The translations under genes were made by a program, and so were the position numbers. Positions 16,581 to 25,788 of a DNA stretch of 52,098 bases are shown here, piece by piece (position 1 is the first letter of the stretch; each line of letters opens with the position of its first letter). Under the pieces are notes generated by a model, which had not been told where the DNA came from, did no database searches, and saw nothing but the letters and a program-made list of their open reading frames with translations. Origin of the DNA: Lentisphaeria bacterium (GTDB lineage: Bacteria; Verrucomicrobiota; Lentisphaeria; Victivallales; UBA1829); the NCBI GenBank assembly GCA_017629515.1, contig JAGBXB010000100.1, positions 1 to 52,098 of the forward strand, written 5' to 3'.

Positions 16581-19500
16581 ATGGAAAAGAAAACAAAGAC
16601 GACCCTGATTTTTCAGGAAACATTTGAGTCTTCCCTCAATGATCTTCCGGGCGCGTGGTATGTGGAACGCAACTCGGATTTGAAGGAAGTTCCAGCCATC
16701 CGCAGAGGGGAAAAGTGCATTGAATTTCTTTCTGCCGGAAATAAATATCTTCCCATTATCCCCGATGTAACTGATTTTCAGCTGAAAAGTACTTTTTCTT
16801 TCAGCATCAAAGCCGGCCGTCTTTTCTGTCTTCTCATCTCTTTCGGCTATGATACTGTAACCGGCAGAGGACAGGCATTACGCATTGCCAGAGCGCAGAA
16901 TTCCACTGTGACCACCTTTGAAGTCGGTACTATGCACGCCAATATTTTTACGGCGACAGAGAAAAAAGAATTCCCCATGGAAGAGGATATTTTCAATCAT
17001 CCCTTTGATCTGGAAATGGAAGTAAAAAACAATACTCTTACTATTGATACTCTGGGAGTGAAAACTTCTTTCAAGGTCAAAAAATCCAGCGGGGCAATTG
17101 CCATCAGCAGAGAACACTTCTATGATATATTGAAACTTACCCGGATGGAAATATATGCTCCCTCCACAGCGAAGGGGAAGAAAATCGCTTCTTTCACTGT
17201 TTCCATGCCGGAAGATATCACATTCTATCCCATTTACTGCGATGTCGTCCTTACCGATTACGGAACCTGTCTGGATGCTTCTCTCAAATTTCACGGCAGC
17301 AGTCAGGAAACAGAAGCAGGGGAGGGGACTTATCACGGGATGCGGAACGATCAGCTTATCCGGCCCTATCTGAAAGTCCTGACCGGGGAAAAAATTGATA
17401 AATATGTGATTTTCGACCGTAAGATCTTCCTTTGCGTCCAGAGCCTTGTGAAGCCCCACTTCTATGAAAGACTCTGTGAAAAAGTGCCCTGGCCCTTTAT
17501 CCGCAATGTGCGTTTTATGAAGCCTGAAGGCAAATTCGATCTTGCCATCGGTGCAGATACCTATGTGCCTGCCACCTTGCGGGATATGGCACAAAGCCCC
17601 TCTGAAACGATTTTCGATTTGAAAGGCAATGTTCTTTATTCCGGACTTGGCTTTACGGAAAAAAAGATCAAATGTGAATTTATCTCCCAGGAAAAGAAGA
17701 AAGTTCTTGCTCTTCTGCCCAAAACCGATCCCCGGTATGATAAAGCAGTGGAGTTCCAGAAAAACAACCACTTCTTCCTGGAAAAGGAAGACGCTCTTTT
17801 CAAGATCCTTCTTACAGGAAAAGAGTTGCTGCCTTCTTCCTTTGAGGTCATTCTGGAAGATGCGTTCTTCCGGGCTGTTAAAAAACTCAAATGCAAAGTA
17901 AGTTTTTCGGAACGGAAAGTGGGAGTTTCTTCCTTTGCTTCCGCACTTTTGGAAGTGGAAAAAATTTCTTCTTTGACTTGCGGCGTATATCACTTGCGCA
18001 TCAAAAGTACCGATGTCATCTTCCCCGCATGGGAGGAATATTGCGCTTTTGAAGTTTTGAGTACAAAGAAAGATGCACTCTGCCCGCCGCTGGCTTCGGG
18101 TCTTCCCTATATTTACAATGGAAGAACGGAAACAAGGGGACTTCTTACCGATGGATTTGATGTCTGGATGGGGAAAAGTACAGATTTGCCCCACTATCAC
18201 GCCTGTTCCAACTTCCTGCCCAAAGCAGCGAGGGATTTTGATGTGAATCCCACCGTCCACGCATTGAAAAGAGAGTCTTTCCTGTGGCTGGGGACACGCT
18301 GTGCCGATGATCCCATGCCGGAACATAATCTGGATCTTATTGCCAAAAGCGATTATGTGAATGTATGCGAATACCTCAATCAGTTCTGTGCATTGTGGCG
18401 GCACACCTACGGCGGAAGAAGACTGGAAAAACTCTATAAATTTGTAAAGGAAACCAAAGATCCTGATTTTGATCTCAAAAGCATGGAAAAAACCATAAAA
18501 GCGTGGAAAAAATCCAAAAATGAAAACGGGATCTGGGATTGTTTTGCTTTCAAAGATTATCTCTCTGAACACAACTACCGGGTACTTACTGAAAAATACT
18601 GGGAAGAATATCTGGATATGTTCAATAAAGATGTGGTGGAAGAACACCGGGAATTTCTCAAAGAAATGAAGAAGGTAAATCCCAAACTCAAAGTTTCCAT
18701 GTATGGGCCGGCCGCCATTTATGCCGCCCACCTGAAAGGTGCAGAATTTTCCAGGTATGTTGGGGGTGATGATTTTACACAGGAAGAGATGGGCTTCTGG
18801 CAGTATGAGGATTACCCCTATGCCTGCCGGTACGGGATCGAAAGAGGTTCCTACTATATGACAAGTCATCTTCTGAATCATCCCGGCGCAAGAGTTTATC
18901 CTGAAATTTACACTGCCGGGGGTGGACAGGGCTGTCCGGATGGAGCTGTATTCTATGCCCATCCGCCTATGGGCGTCCGTCCTGTGGAATATCCCAACCG
19001 TATGATCCGCCAGACCTATGAATTTGCTTTTGCCACCGGACACTTCCGGGAGGATGGGTACCATTTCTGGGAGAACAAAGGTTTCCAGGCCTGCGGCTTT
19101 ACCAGAGCGTGGTTCAAGACTCTCCTTACCGCATGGCGGGCGGTTGCCGATTATATCCCGGAAAGACCTCTCTGCTCTCCTGCATTTGTCACAAGCAACG
19201 GTTCCCGCAGAGCCCATGAAAGAATGCTGAACTCCTACGGCAATATCATAGATGTACGCAATACCGCTTCCGAAGATGTGCCTTATATCTATGAACAAAC
19301 CCGTCAGCACCATCTTTGCAACGGCTTCCAGGTGATGGAGGAAAATCTTATACTTCTTACTTCTGCCGATACCAATGTACTTGTTCTGCCCCCCTTGAAA
19401 GGAATGAAGAAAGAGACATTGGCGCATATCCGCAAACTGCATAAGGAAGGAGTGGGACTTCTTGCCTGTGAAGATGTAAGTGGCTTGGAAGATCTTTTCG

Positions 19501-20066
19501 GTGTAAAGAATACGGGAAAGAAAAAGACCATTACCAAAGTGACCGCAGCAAAAGATTTCTGCAATGGCGGAATGGAGATCTGCGATGATGAAAGATGCAA
19601 AGGTTCTTACATTGCCGACGGTGCAAAAGTGCTTCTGAACGCGGAAATACCGGTTCTCACCATCAAGAAAAACGGCAAGGCTTCTGCCGCATTCTTCAAT
19701 GTGCCGCCCCATCTTGTGAAAGAGGACAGACTGCATTTGCGTCTGGGATACGGTAAAGACGGAATAAGCGATCTTATTTCCCTGGCGGTTGCTGAAGTGA
19801 TCAAACTTCTTTCCACGCCGGAAGTTACTGCCGATAAAGGCAGGTTGATCGCCTGCAAAGCCAAAAGCGGGGAAACCCTTGTCTTTATCGGCAACGATAA
19901 TGATGACGCTGCGGAGATCTTTACGGTAAGGATCAAAAAAGCTCCGGGAAGAAAAGCTCTTCTCAAATGCGATAAGCCCTGCACAGCGTTGAAAGGGGAT
20001 AAGAATTATATGGTATTCCGGGTGGCTCTGGAAGCCGGGGATGCCGCTGTTATGGTATTCCAATAA
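16581..20066 (+). CDS. Large cytoplasmic protein of unrecognised family, tandem paralogue 2
   Basis: The 1161-residue protein aligns end to end with its upstream neighbour; by eye about two-thirds of residues match in the N-terminal hundred. Motifs kept in both include GAWYVE, DLKEVPA, CIEFLSAGNKYLPIIP, FWQYEDYP, DGAVF, a YPNR block and the C-terminal LFGVK and LHLRLGYGKD. It starts 18 bp after the first copy behind AAGGAG, so both sit on one transcript under the palindromes at 13007-13049. Divergence is spread along the length, so this is an old duplication whose copies may differ in substrate. Family unrecognised. Confidence 0.6.
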   Translation: MEKKTKTTLIFQETFESSLNDLPGAWYVERNSDLKEVPAIRRGEKCIEFLSAGNKYLPIIPDVTDFQLKSTFSFSIKAGRLFCLLISFGYDTVTGRGQALRIARAQNSTVTTFEVGTMHANIFTATEKKEFPMEEDIFNHPFDLEMEVKNNTLTIDTLGVKTSFKVKKSSGAIAISREHFYDILKLTRMEIYAPSTAKGKKIASFTVSMPEDITFYPIYCDVVLTDYGTCLDASLKFHGSSQETEAGEGTYHGMRNDQLIRPYLKVLTGEKIDKYVIFDRKIFLCVQSLVKPHFYERLCEKVPWPFIRNVRFMKPEGKFDLAIGADTYVPATLRDMAQSPSETIFDLKGNVLYSGLGFTEKKIKCEFISQEKKKVLALLPKTDPRYDKAVEFQKNNHFFLEKEDALFKILLTGKELLPSSFEVILEDAFFRAVKKLKCKVSFSERKVGVSSFASALLEVEKISSLTCGVYHLRIKSTDVIFPAWEEYCAFEVLSTKKDALCPPLASGLPYIYNGRTETRGLLTDGFDVWMGKSTDLPHYHACSNFLPKAARDFDVNPTVHALKRESFLWLGTRCADDPMPEHNLDLIAKSDYVNVCEYLNQFCALWRHTYGGRRLEKLYKFVKETKDPDFDLKSMEKTIKAWKKSKNENGIWDCFAFKDYLSEHNYRVLTEKYWEEYLDMFNKDVVEEHREFLKEMKKVNPKLKVSMYGPAAIYAAHLKGAEFSRYVGGDDFTQEEMGFWQYEDYPYACRYGIERGSYYMTSHLLNHPGARVYPEIYTAGGGQGCPDGAVFYAHPPMGVRPVEYPNRMIRQTYEFAFATGHFREDGYHFWENKGFQACGFTRAWFKTLLTAWRAVADYIPERPLCSPAFVTSNGSRRAHERMLNSYGNIIDVRNTASEDVPYIYEQTRQHHLCNGFQVMEENLILLTSADTNVLVLPPLKGMKKETLAHIRKLHKEGVGLLACEDVSGLEDLFGVKNTGKKKTITKVTAAKDFCNGGMEICDDERCKGSYIADGAKVLLNAEIPVLTIKKNGKASAAFFNVPPHLVKEDRLHLRLGYGKDGISDLISLAVAEVIKLLSTPEVTADKGRLIACKAKSGETLVFIGNDNDDAAEIFTVRIKKAPGRKALLKCDKPCTALKGDKNYMVFRVALEAGDAAVMVFQ

Positions 20067-20089
20067 AATTACTGTAACACATTGATCCT

Positions 20090-20121
20090 GGCAGGATGGG
20101 GTTTCTCATCCTGCCTTTTTT
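20090..20121 (+). terminator. Rho-independent terminator after the paralogue pair
   Basis: GGCAGGATG (20090-20098) pairs with CATCCTGCC (20107-20115) across an 8-nt loop and is followed by TTTTTT. It lies 23 bp after the second paralogue stop. Confidence 0.9.
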
Positions 20122-20163
20122 GTATATACTTAAAAAAAAGAAAAATTTATCTCTTTTCAGGGC

Positions 20164-20205
20164 AAAAAAAACTGCTGCAAAGTCTTTTTCAAACTTTCGC
20201 AGCAG
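20164..20205 (-). terminator. Rho-independent terminator of the activase fusion gene
   Basis: CTGCTGC (20172-20178) pairs with GCAGCAG (20199-20205), extended by AAAGT/ACTTT with one bulge. On the minus strand the hairpin is followed by a run of T residues. It lies just beyond the stop at 20229. Confidence 0.8.
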
Positions 20206-20228
20206 CCTTTTCAGAAATAATTATTCAA

Positions 20229-22679
20229 TCAATCTTTCACGATCACGGCAAGGAGAACAAGATCTTCATCACTTGCTCCTTCAATACTGTGCCCTTCACC
20301 GCTGTTGGTAAGAGAACCGTCTCCGGGGAAAAGTTCACATTCCACTCCGTTATCATTATACTTTCCCTTTCCGGAAAGTATATAGTAAAGTTCCGCTTCC
20401 TTTTCATGCACATGATAGCCGATGGATTCCCCTTTTTTCAGGGTGATCACAGTAAATAACCGCATATTTGCCGGAAGTTCCCCTTTGGCTCCCTCCCAGA
20501 TATGGGCAAAAACGGCATCCCCGTTGCCGCCACGCACATTGTGGCGGATCTCAATGGCTTTTTCTTCTGCTCTTCTGATCATAAGAATTCCATACTGTTT
20601 TACCGGGCCGAAAATATTGCCGTACATCTTTTCATTGAGGGATTCCACAAAGGCACTGACCTTGGTGAATGTACTGCACGGGTCGGTTGTCTGGTCCATG
20701 CAGTCCCCGTCCAGACGCAACAGCGGCAGATTGATCTTCTTCAACTCTTCCTGCAAGTGTTTGGAGAAGCAGCTGTCCGCAAGAGAGCAACGGCTGAATC
20801 CATGATTATACAGGATACAACCATTCAAATGGGCGTCTTTTGTATTCTGGCAGATATATTCCACACGCAATTTCGGATCAAGATAACCTACGGTCAGCAA
20901 TTTTCTTGCCAGAGAACGGTAGGGATCATCCGGATCAAGTGCGGCCCAGTCCACAAAGTTCACTTCTTCAAAGACGATAGGCGCATTGCAGGTCAATTCG
21001 ATGAAGTCCAGCAATTTTGTATCATAGAAAGGCGGCAGGTGCAACCACAGAATACGGTGGGTTTCCTGTTTGTCCAGCCCCAATTTTTCCAGTACTTCTC
21101 TTCTTGCAAGCAGATCTTCATAATACTGTTTCTGGATATCCACCATCTCCTGTTTTCCCCACAACTGGGAGAAAAGCACTGCATTGTAAACGGCTTCCGC
21201 TCCACGCAGCAACGGCGGACTGTTCCAGCGCAAATAGTTGCATTTTTTGGTAATGGCTGCCGCTTCATTGGAAAGGTGACAGGCTTCCGCAAGTCTTCCC
21301 TCATCCAGTTTTCTGCCGAAGGCTTTTTCCATTCCGGCAACGGCTGACTTCAAACCTTCTGCAATAACTTCCACTGTCTGTTCGCTTTCCAGACGCACCG
21401 GAGTTTGCAGAGAGAAGAATTTATCCATGAAATTATTTTCTCTTGCCAGATCCTGGAAGATCCTTTCCCCCTGCTGACAGGGCTGGGATGTGGAAACAGC
21501 AAAATCCGCTTTGGGAAGTTCCACTCCTTCCAATACCCGCAGGAAAGAACAGGTTTCCGCAGAGAATCCTTTGTATGCCGCTACATCCAGAGCTTTTCTC
21601 ACCCGTTTGGAATTTCTGGCGAACAATGCCGCATATGTTTCCAGTGTGAGGATCCTTGTATCAAAGGCATTGAGGATCTCTGTGGGGAAGAAAAGGTTTC
21701 TCCATACAAGAGGTCTTCCATCATCGGAAGCGCGGCCCAGAAATTCTCTTCTTGTGGAGGAGGCACGCATGGGAACAGATTTCAGGGGGATATCCGGATA
21801 GAATGTCTTTTTCTCTTCCAGAGTTCCTTTGAGAGAATAGTTCTTTCTTGCAAGGCAGGCGGCTCCCAATGCTCCCATGACTTTATGATATTCCGGAATG
21901 ATGATATTATTGCCGGAGATCTCTTTCAGATAGTAGGCGACCGCTTTATTGGCGGCTACCCCGCCCTGGAAGAGAATATCGCCTTTGTAAGAGAAAAGGA
22001 TCTCTCCAACGCCGGAAATAATGGTACGGGCTTGTGCACGGCAGGCTCCGGCAATGATCTCGCCGATAGGATAACGGTTTTTGAACTTGTTGATGGAAGT
22101 TGCACTCAAAACGGCGCAGACGCTGGAAAATTCCAAGCGGGAATCATAATTGACTTTTTCCGCCATCTCTTCCACCGGAATACCCAGTTTCAAGGCAACT
22201 GAATCCAGAAACGCCCCTGTTCCGGCAGCGCAGATCCCGCTCAGTTTGGAGACCCACATCTGCATGGCATCATTGTAAAGCATGGCTTTGGAGTCCTGTC
22301 CGCCCACGTCCAGAATCGCTTTGCAGTTGGGGTAGTAGTGGGTTGCACCTGCCACATGGGCAGAAACTTCGCTTACATGGAAATCATAGGGGATGAAACG
22401 GTCAAGATCTTCCACGATCTGACTGCCGGTAACGCCGGTAAAGAGAATATCCTCTCTTTTTACTTCCGCTTCTTTGAGAAAATCATCTACAATGACTTTC
22501 AGTGAACCAAGATTACAATGCCCGCAATTGGAGCAATGACCGGAACAGGTGAGTTTTGCAGACTCCACCGGTCTTGTTCTCTGGTATGTAGAATGTTTCA
22601 CCTTACCTTCTGTGGTCAGGAGAACTGCTTTGATAGTGGTGGAACCAATATCAACACCTAAAAAGTATTTGTTTTCCAT
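20229..22679 (-). CDS. Fused 2-hydroxyacyl-CoA dehydratase activase / HgdB-like domain / cupin
   Basis: The 816-residue chain joins three modules. Residues 1-280 are a BadF/BcrA-type ASKHA ATPase (GVDIGSTTIKAV, GQDSKAM) with the two bridging-cluster cysteines C150 (SGICAAGTGAF) and C188 (SSVCAVLSAT). Residues from about 330 to 720 resemble the HgdB/BcrB component that holds an iron-sulfur cluster, with Cys in NGCILYNHGFSRC and LLRLDGDC. Residues from about 740 to 816 are a cupin with GYHVHEKEAELYYILSG. An extra C-x3-C-x2-C-x2-C lies at residues 45-55. The activase normally donates a low-potential electron, driven by ATP, to a separate dehydratase or double-cubane protein; here donor and acceptor share one chain. 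The substrate is unknown. The start at 22679 is divergent from the PHP gene. Confidence 0.8.
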   Translation of the reverse strand: MENKYFLGVDIGSTTIKAVLLTTEGKVKHSTYQRTRPVESAKLTCSGHCSNCGHCNLGSLKVIVDDFLKEAEVKREDILFTGVTGSQIVEDLDRFIPYDFHVSEVSAHVAGATHYYPNCKAILDVGGQDSKAMLYNDAMQMWVSKLSGICAAGTGAFLDSVALKLGIPVEEMAEKVNYDSRLEFSSVCAVLSATSINKFKNRYPIGEIIAGACRAQARTIISGVGEILFSYKGDILFQGGVAANKAVAYYLKEISGNNIIIPEYHKVMGALGAACLARKNYSLKGTLEEKKTFYPDIPLKSVPMRASSTRREFLGRASDDGRPLVWRNLFFPTEILNAFDTRILTLETYAALFARNSKRVRKALDVAAYKGFSAETCSFLRVLEGVELPKADFAVSTSQPCQQGERIFQDLARENNFMDKFFSLQTPVRLESEQTVEVIAEGLKSAVAGMEKAFGRKLDEGRLAEACHLSNEAAAITKKCNYLRWNSPPLLRGAEAVYNAVLFSQLWGKQEMVDIQKQYYEDLLARREVLEKLGLDKQETHRILWLHLPPFYDTKLLDFIELTCNAPIVFEEVNFVDWAALDPDDPYRSLARKLLTVGYLDPKLRVEYICQNTKDAHLNGCILYNHGFSRCSLADSCFSKHLQEELKKINLPLLRLDGDCMDQTTDPCSTFTKVSAFVESLNEKMYGNIFGPVKQYGILMIRRAEEKAIEIRHNVRGGNGDAVFAHIWEGAKGELPANMRLFTVITLKKGESIGYHVHEKEAELYYILSGKGKYNDNGVECELFPGDGSLTNSGEGHSIEGASDEDLVLLAVIVKD

Positions 22680-22739
22680 TGCTCGCCTTTTGCTTGCTCT
22701 TCCATTTTGCAGGAAGAAAGATTATAATATTCTTTTTAA

Positions 22740-22769
22740 ACTATACACCCAAAAACCTTTTTTGTCCAA
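22740..22769 (-). promoter_or_regulatory. Sigma70-like promoter of the activase fusion
   Basis: On the minus strand TTGGAC, an 18-bp spacer and TATAGT read toward the gene, about 61 bp before its start codon. Judged by eye only. Confidence 0.45.
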
Positions 22770-22943
22770 TTTAAATGGAAAATTACCAATAAAAATTCGC
22801 TTTTTTTCCCGTTTTCAGTGTTTTTCCGGTATAAAAAAGCGTTTTACAGCGGTTCTTGCCCGTCAAATAAAAAAATCAACGCAAAAAATATTTTTATCAT
22901 GTTGTAAAAAAAGGAAGAGAATATATATTATTCCTCAAATATA

Positions 22944-22970
22944 CTGCCGCATTCTGAGCGCAGGCGGCAG
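22944..22970 (+). promoter_or_regulatory. Hairpin in the leader of the PHP gene
   Basis: CTGCCGC (22944-22950) pairs with GCGGCAG (22964-22970) around a 13-nt loop, 32 nt before the ATG at 23003. No T-run follows, so it is not a terminator. A role in translation or mRNA stability is a guess. Confidence 0.35.
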
Positions 22971-23002
22971 TTGGCATTTTGAATCACTCAACGGGAGAAA
23001 AT

Positions 23003-23887
23003 ATGGATTATTACGGAAAACGATACAATGCTTACAAGGCAAATCTTCACTCGCATACAAAAAACTCCGACGGGGCATACTCTCCCGGGGAACTTATTGA
23101 GATCTATGCGGACAACTCTTATGATGTCCTTGCCTTTACCGATCACCGCAAAACCAATCCCGTTTCCACTTACGATGGAAAGGGAATGACTCTTATTTCC
23201 GGTATCGAACTGCATCCCGTCGGCCCCCGCAATCTCCCCTGGCATCTTCTGGCTCTCCATGTGCCGGAAGATTTCCCCGGAGAATATGAAAGCGCAGAAA
23301 AAGCCATTACAGCAGTTATCCTTGCCGGCGGTATCGTTTTCTGCGCCCATCCCCACTGGTGCGGCTTTTCTTCTGCAGATGTCCTTGCTTTGAACGGAAT
23401 ATCCGGTATCGAAGTATATAACTCCTCCTGCCGTTTCATCGGAAAAGCCTATAATGATCAATGCTGGGATGAACTTTCCAATGCCGGATATGTTCTGGGC
23501 GCACTTGCCGTGGATGATACCCATAATTCCAGTCATCTTTTCGGCGGCTGGACAATGATCCTTGCTGAAGATAAAAGTCCCGCTTCTCTCATGGAATCTT
23601 TGAAAAACGGCAGATACTATGCCACCCAGGGGCCTCAATTCCACCGTCTCGCCCTTAACGGCAGAATTTTTGAAGCGGAATTTACAGAGGCTGCCGAAGT
23701 GATCATTTACTTCAACAACAGCCGGGGCATCTGCGTTACCGCTCCCAATTTCCCCGATTACGGAACAAATAATATTGTCAGTTCTTTTGCAAAAGAGATC
23801 CCCGAAACTTATACCGGTCCCATCCGCTGCCGCATCCGGGATAAAGAGGGAAGATATGCCTGGACGACCCCGGTTTATGTTTCCTGA
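23003..23887 (+). CDS. PHP-domain phosphoesterase
   Basis: The 294-residue protein starts with the PHP metal site: KANLHSHTKNSDGAYSP with two His, then FTDHRKTN, then FCAHPHW, and a late Asp/His cluster (AVDDTHNS). PHP proteins are multinuclear metal phosphoesterases, for example histidinol-phosphate phosphatase or nucleoside 3',5'-bisphosphate phosphatase relatives. The residues after about 215 form a beta-rich tail. The ATG at 23003 after GGGAGA is chosen; an upstream TTG would add eight residues. It is a single gene ended by a strong hairpin. The substrate is unknown. Confidence 0.8.
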   Translation: MDYYGKRYNAYKANLHSHTKNSDGAYSPGELIEIYADNSYDVLAFTDHRKTNPVSTYDGKGMTLISGIELHPVGPRNLPWHLLALHVPEDFPGEYESAEKAITAVILAGGIVFCAHPHWCGFSSADVLALNGISGIEVYNSSCRFIGKAYNDQCWDELSNAGYVLGALAVDDTHNSSHLFGGWTMILAEDKSPASLMESLKNGRYYATQGPQFHRLALNGRIFEAEFTEAAEVIIYFNNSRGICVTAPNFPDYGTNNIVSSFAKEIPETYTGPIRCRIRDKEGRYAWTTPVYVS

Positions 23888-23910
23888 TTGAGATTAACCT
23901 GTTAATAAGA

Positions 23911-23948
23911 AAATCCCTGTTGCAACTTCTTGCAACAGGGATTTTTTA
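23911..23948. terminator. Bidirectional rho-independent terminator
   Basis: Perfect 14-bp arms (23911-23924 and 23931-23944) with a 6-nt loop, A-rich before and T-rich after. It serves the PHP gene on the plus strand and the corC end of the large minus-strand chain. Confidence 0.9.
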
Positions 23949-23959
23949 TTGATTTGTTT

Positions 23960-25246
23960 TCAGGCGATCTCTTCCCGGATACTTTCATTTTCATCCACAA
24001 AAAGTTTCAATAAGTGGATCTTGCGTTCATCCGCCTTTAAAATCTCCACTCCGATAAGGGAATCGGCAAACCGGAAACACTCTCCCGGATCCGGGATCCT
24101 GCCCAGTTTGCTGCAAATGATCCCTCCGATAGTATCCGCATCATCGCTTTCCGGCAGTTCTGCTTCCATGATCTCATTGACACATGCTACCGGCGTTCTT
24201 GCCTCCATCACGATGGAGCCATCCGGCATCAACTGGGGTTTCTGTTTGTCTTCTTTATCCGAATCATATTCATCCTGCACATCTCCAATGATCTCTTCAA
24301 TGATATCCTCAAATGTGATGATCCCGGATGTTCCTCCATATTCATCAATGACCACAGCAAAGTGGTTGTGCAATCTTTTAAACTCTTCCAGCAATTCCCC
24401 CACTTCTTTGGATTCCGGTACGAAAATGGGGATATGGGAAAGCTGATCCAGTGTTTTTCCCTCAATGCGGTTCTGGTCGATAAAGTCCTTTGCATAGATG
24501 ATCCCTTTGATCTCATCCACTGTACGGGCATAGATGGGGATACGGCTGTGACCGGACTCCACAAAGCACTTTTTCGCTTCTTCGATACTTGCCGTTGCCG
24601 GAAGTGCTTTCACCTCCACTCGGGGAGTCATGATCTCATGTACTGTCATATCATCCAGGTCAAGGATCCCCCGGATCATCCGTTTTTCCCCTTCTTCCAG
24701 ATCGTCATCTTTATTGTCCGAGTGTTTGTCCACAAAGGAAAGGATTTCATCTTCTGCGCCTACTTTCTCTTCCTCATCTCTCTGATCCAGAGCATTATCC
24801 CTTAATAATTTCATTATGAACATAACAGGCAGAAGAAATGTTTCCGTAAGGAAAGAAACCACAGGAACCGTAAAACGCAGAAGAAAAATATCAAACCGGA
24901 AAAGTGCCAGCCGGGAAAAAATCTCCCCCAATGCCCAGGCAATAAAAACCGCAATGACCATAATGGAAAAACTGCTTCCCCGTACATATTTATCAAAATA
25001 CTCCCGGACTACAAGGTAGGAAAATACCCCCAGAAAGGTAATGAGAAGAAACAGGAGCAGTTTGAACCCTCCGCGGATGGAATCATTTTTCTGCCGCCAT
25101 CTGGAAAGTTTCGCAGCAAATGCCGCATCACTTTCCTCCAATTTATGGATCATGCCGCCGGAAAGGTGGTCAAAGGCTTCATATGCACAGAAAAAAACAA
25201 GAAAAAGTGTATAAAAAAGAATCAGTAATTCCAGTTGAATAATCAT
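23960..25246 (-). CDS. CorC/HlyC-type CBS-pair membrane protein
   Basis: The 428-residue protein has about four N-terminal hydrophobic segments in a shortened DUF21/CNNM-like region (residues 1-170). A CBS pair follows (VHEIMTPRVEV, HSRIPIYARTVDEIKGIIYAKD, FAVVIDEYGGTSGIITFEDI), and it ends with a CorC_HlyC domain. Family members are linked to magnesium or cobalt efflux. It is the last gene of the phoH-pgpH-ybeY-corC block, and its start overlaps the ybeY stop by 4 bp (ATGA). The order is conserved in many bacteria, which supports the call. Confidence 0.85.
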   Translation of the reverse strand: MIIQLELLILFYTLFLVFFCAYEAFDHLSGGMIHKLEESDAAFAAKLSRWRQKNDSIRGGFKLLLFLLITFLGVFSYLVVREYFDKYVRGSSFSIMVIAVFIAWALGEIFSRLALFRFDIFLLRFTVPVVSFLTETFLLPVMFIMKLLRDNALDQRDEEEKVGAEDEILSFVDKHSDNKDDDLEEGEKRMIRGILDLDDMTVHEIMTPRVEVKALPATASIEEAKKCFVESGHSRIPIYARTVDEIKGIIYAKDFIDQNRIEGKTLDQLSHIPIFVPESKEVGELLEEFKRLHNHFAVVIDEYGGTSGIITFEDIIEEIIGDVQDEYDSDKEDKQKPQLMPDGSIVMEARTPVACVNEIMEAELPESDDADTIGGIICSKLGRIPDPGECFRFADSLIGVEILKADERKIHLLKLFVDENESIREEIA

Positions 25247-25788
25247 ACGGTTTTGCGAGCCTCCCTGCGGACAGGTTCAGAAAAAAGTTTTTCCAGATCG
25301 AAAAGTTTTTCCAGTTCATCCATACATTGTTTTTCTCTTCTTCTCATTTTCCTCTTGAGAGAAGGTTGCAGATCATCATTGCCTGCCGCATGAAGCAATC
25401 CATGCACCACATATAATGCCAGTTCCCTGCCATAAGGGATATTGCGTTTTCCTCCCTGGATCTCCGCTGCCGCCGGGCAGACGATCAGATCCACTTCCGC
25501 CATACTTTCCTCTTCCTCATCCATGCCATCGAATCCCTCTTCCATGGGGATCTGCGGCATGAATGACTCTCTGTAATCAAAGCAGATCACATCCGTCAAG
25601 CCCGTATGCCCCACAAGACTTTCATTGGCTCTTTTCATTTCCTCCGCTGAAACAAAGGCGATGGAAAGACACTTTGTAATGCCGCAACCCGTGACCCGGA
25701 CTGCCTCCTTTACAAAGTTTCTGAATATTTTCAGGTCAGGCCTCTTATAAAGAGTTTTTTCCGGCCGCCACGAAAAGATCGTCTTCAT
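25243..25788 (-). CDS. ybeY: Endoribonuclease YbeY (rRNA maturation factor)
   Basis: YbeY is a single-strand endoribonuclease needed for 16S rRNA 3'-end maturation and ribosome quality control. The 181-residue protein has the metal motif as VVHGLLHAAGNDD, with His129 and His133 in place, but the usual third ligand His is Asp139. An acidic insertion (residues 82-98, EEGFDGMDEEEESMAE) lies between the conserved LTDVICFDYRE and the DLIVCPAAAE segment. The gene overlaps pgpH by 44 bp and corC by 4 bp, which implies translational coupling. The Asp can still bind metal, so activity is probably kept. Confidence 0.88.
   Translation of the reverse strand: MKTIFSWRPEKTLYKRPDLKIFRNFVKEAVRVTGCGITKCLSIAFVSAEEMKRANESLVGHTGLTDVICFDYRESFMPQIPMEEGFDGMDEEEESMAEVDLIVCPAAAEIQGGKRNIPYGRELALYVVHGLLHAAGNDDLQPSLKRKMRRREKQCMDELEKLFDLEKLFSEPVRREARKTV

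Larger units (their letters stand above)
22680..23002. other. 323-bp AT-rich divergent intergenic region
   Basis: No gene is seen here. It separates the minus-strand activase fusion from the plus-strand PHP gene and so should hold both promoters. It contains a sigma70-like minus promoter (22740-22769) and a hairpin in the probable PHP leader (22944-22970); the rest is A/T tracts without recognised structure. Confidence 0.6.

Noticed and set aside
16878-20063. 1061-codon open frame on the minus strand opposite the second paralogue
   Set aside because: It is antisense to a gene with a conserved paralogue. A similar but shorter open frame opposite the first copy reflects codon bias, not a real gene.
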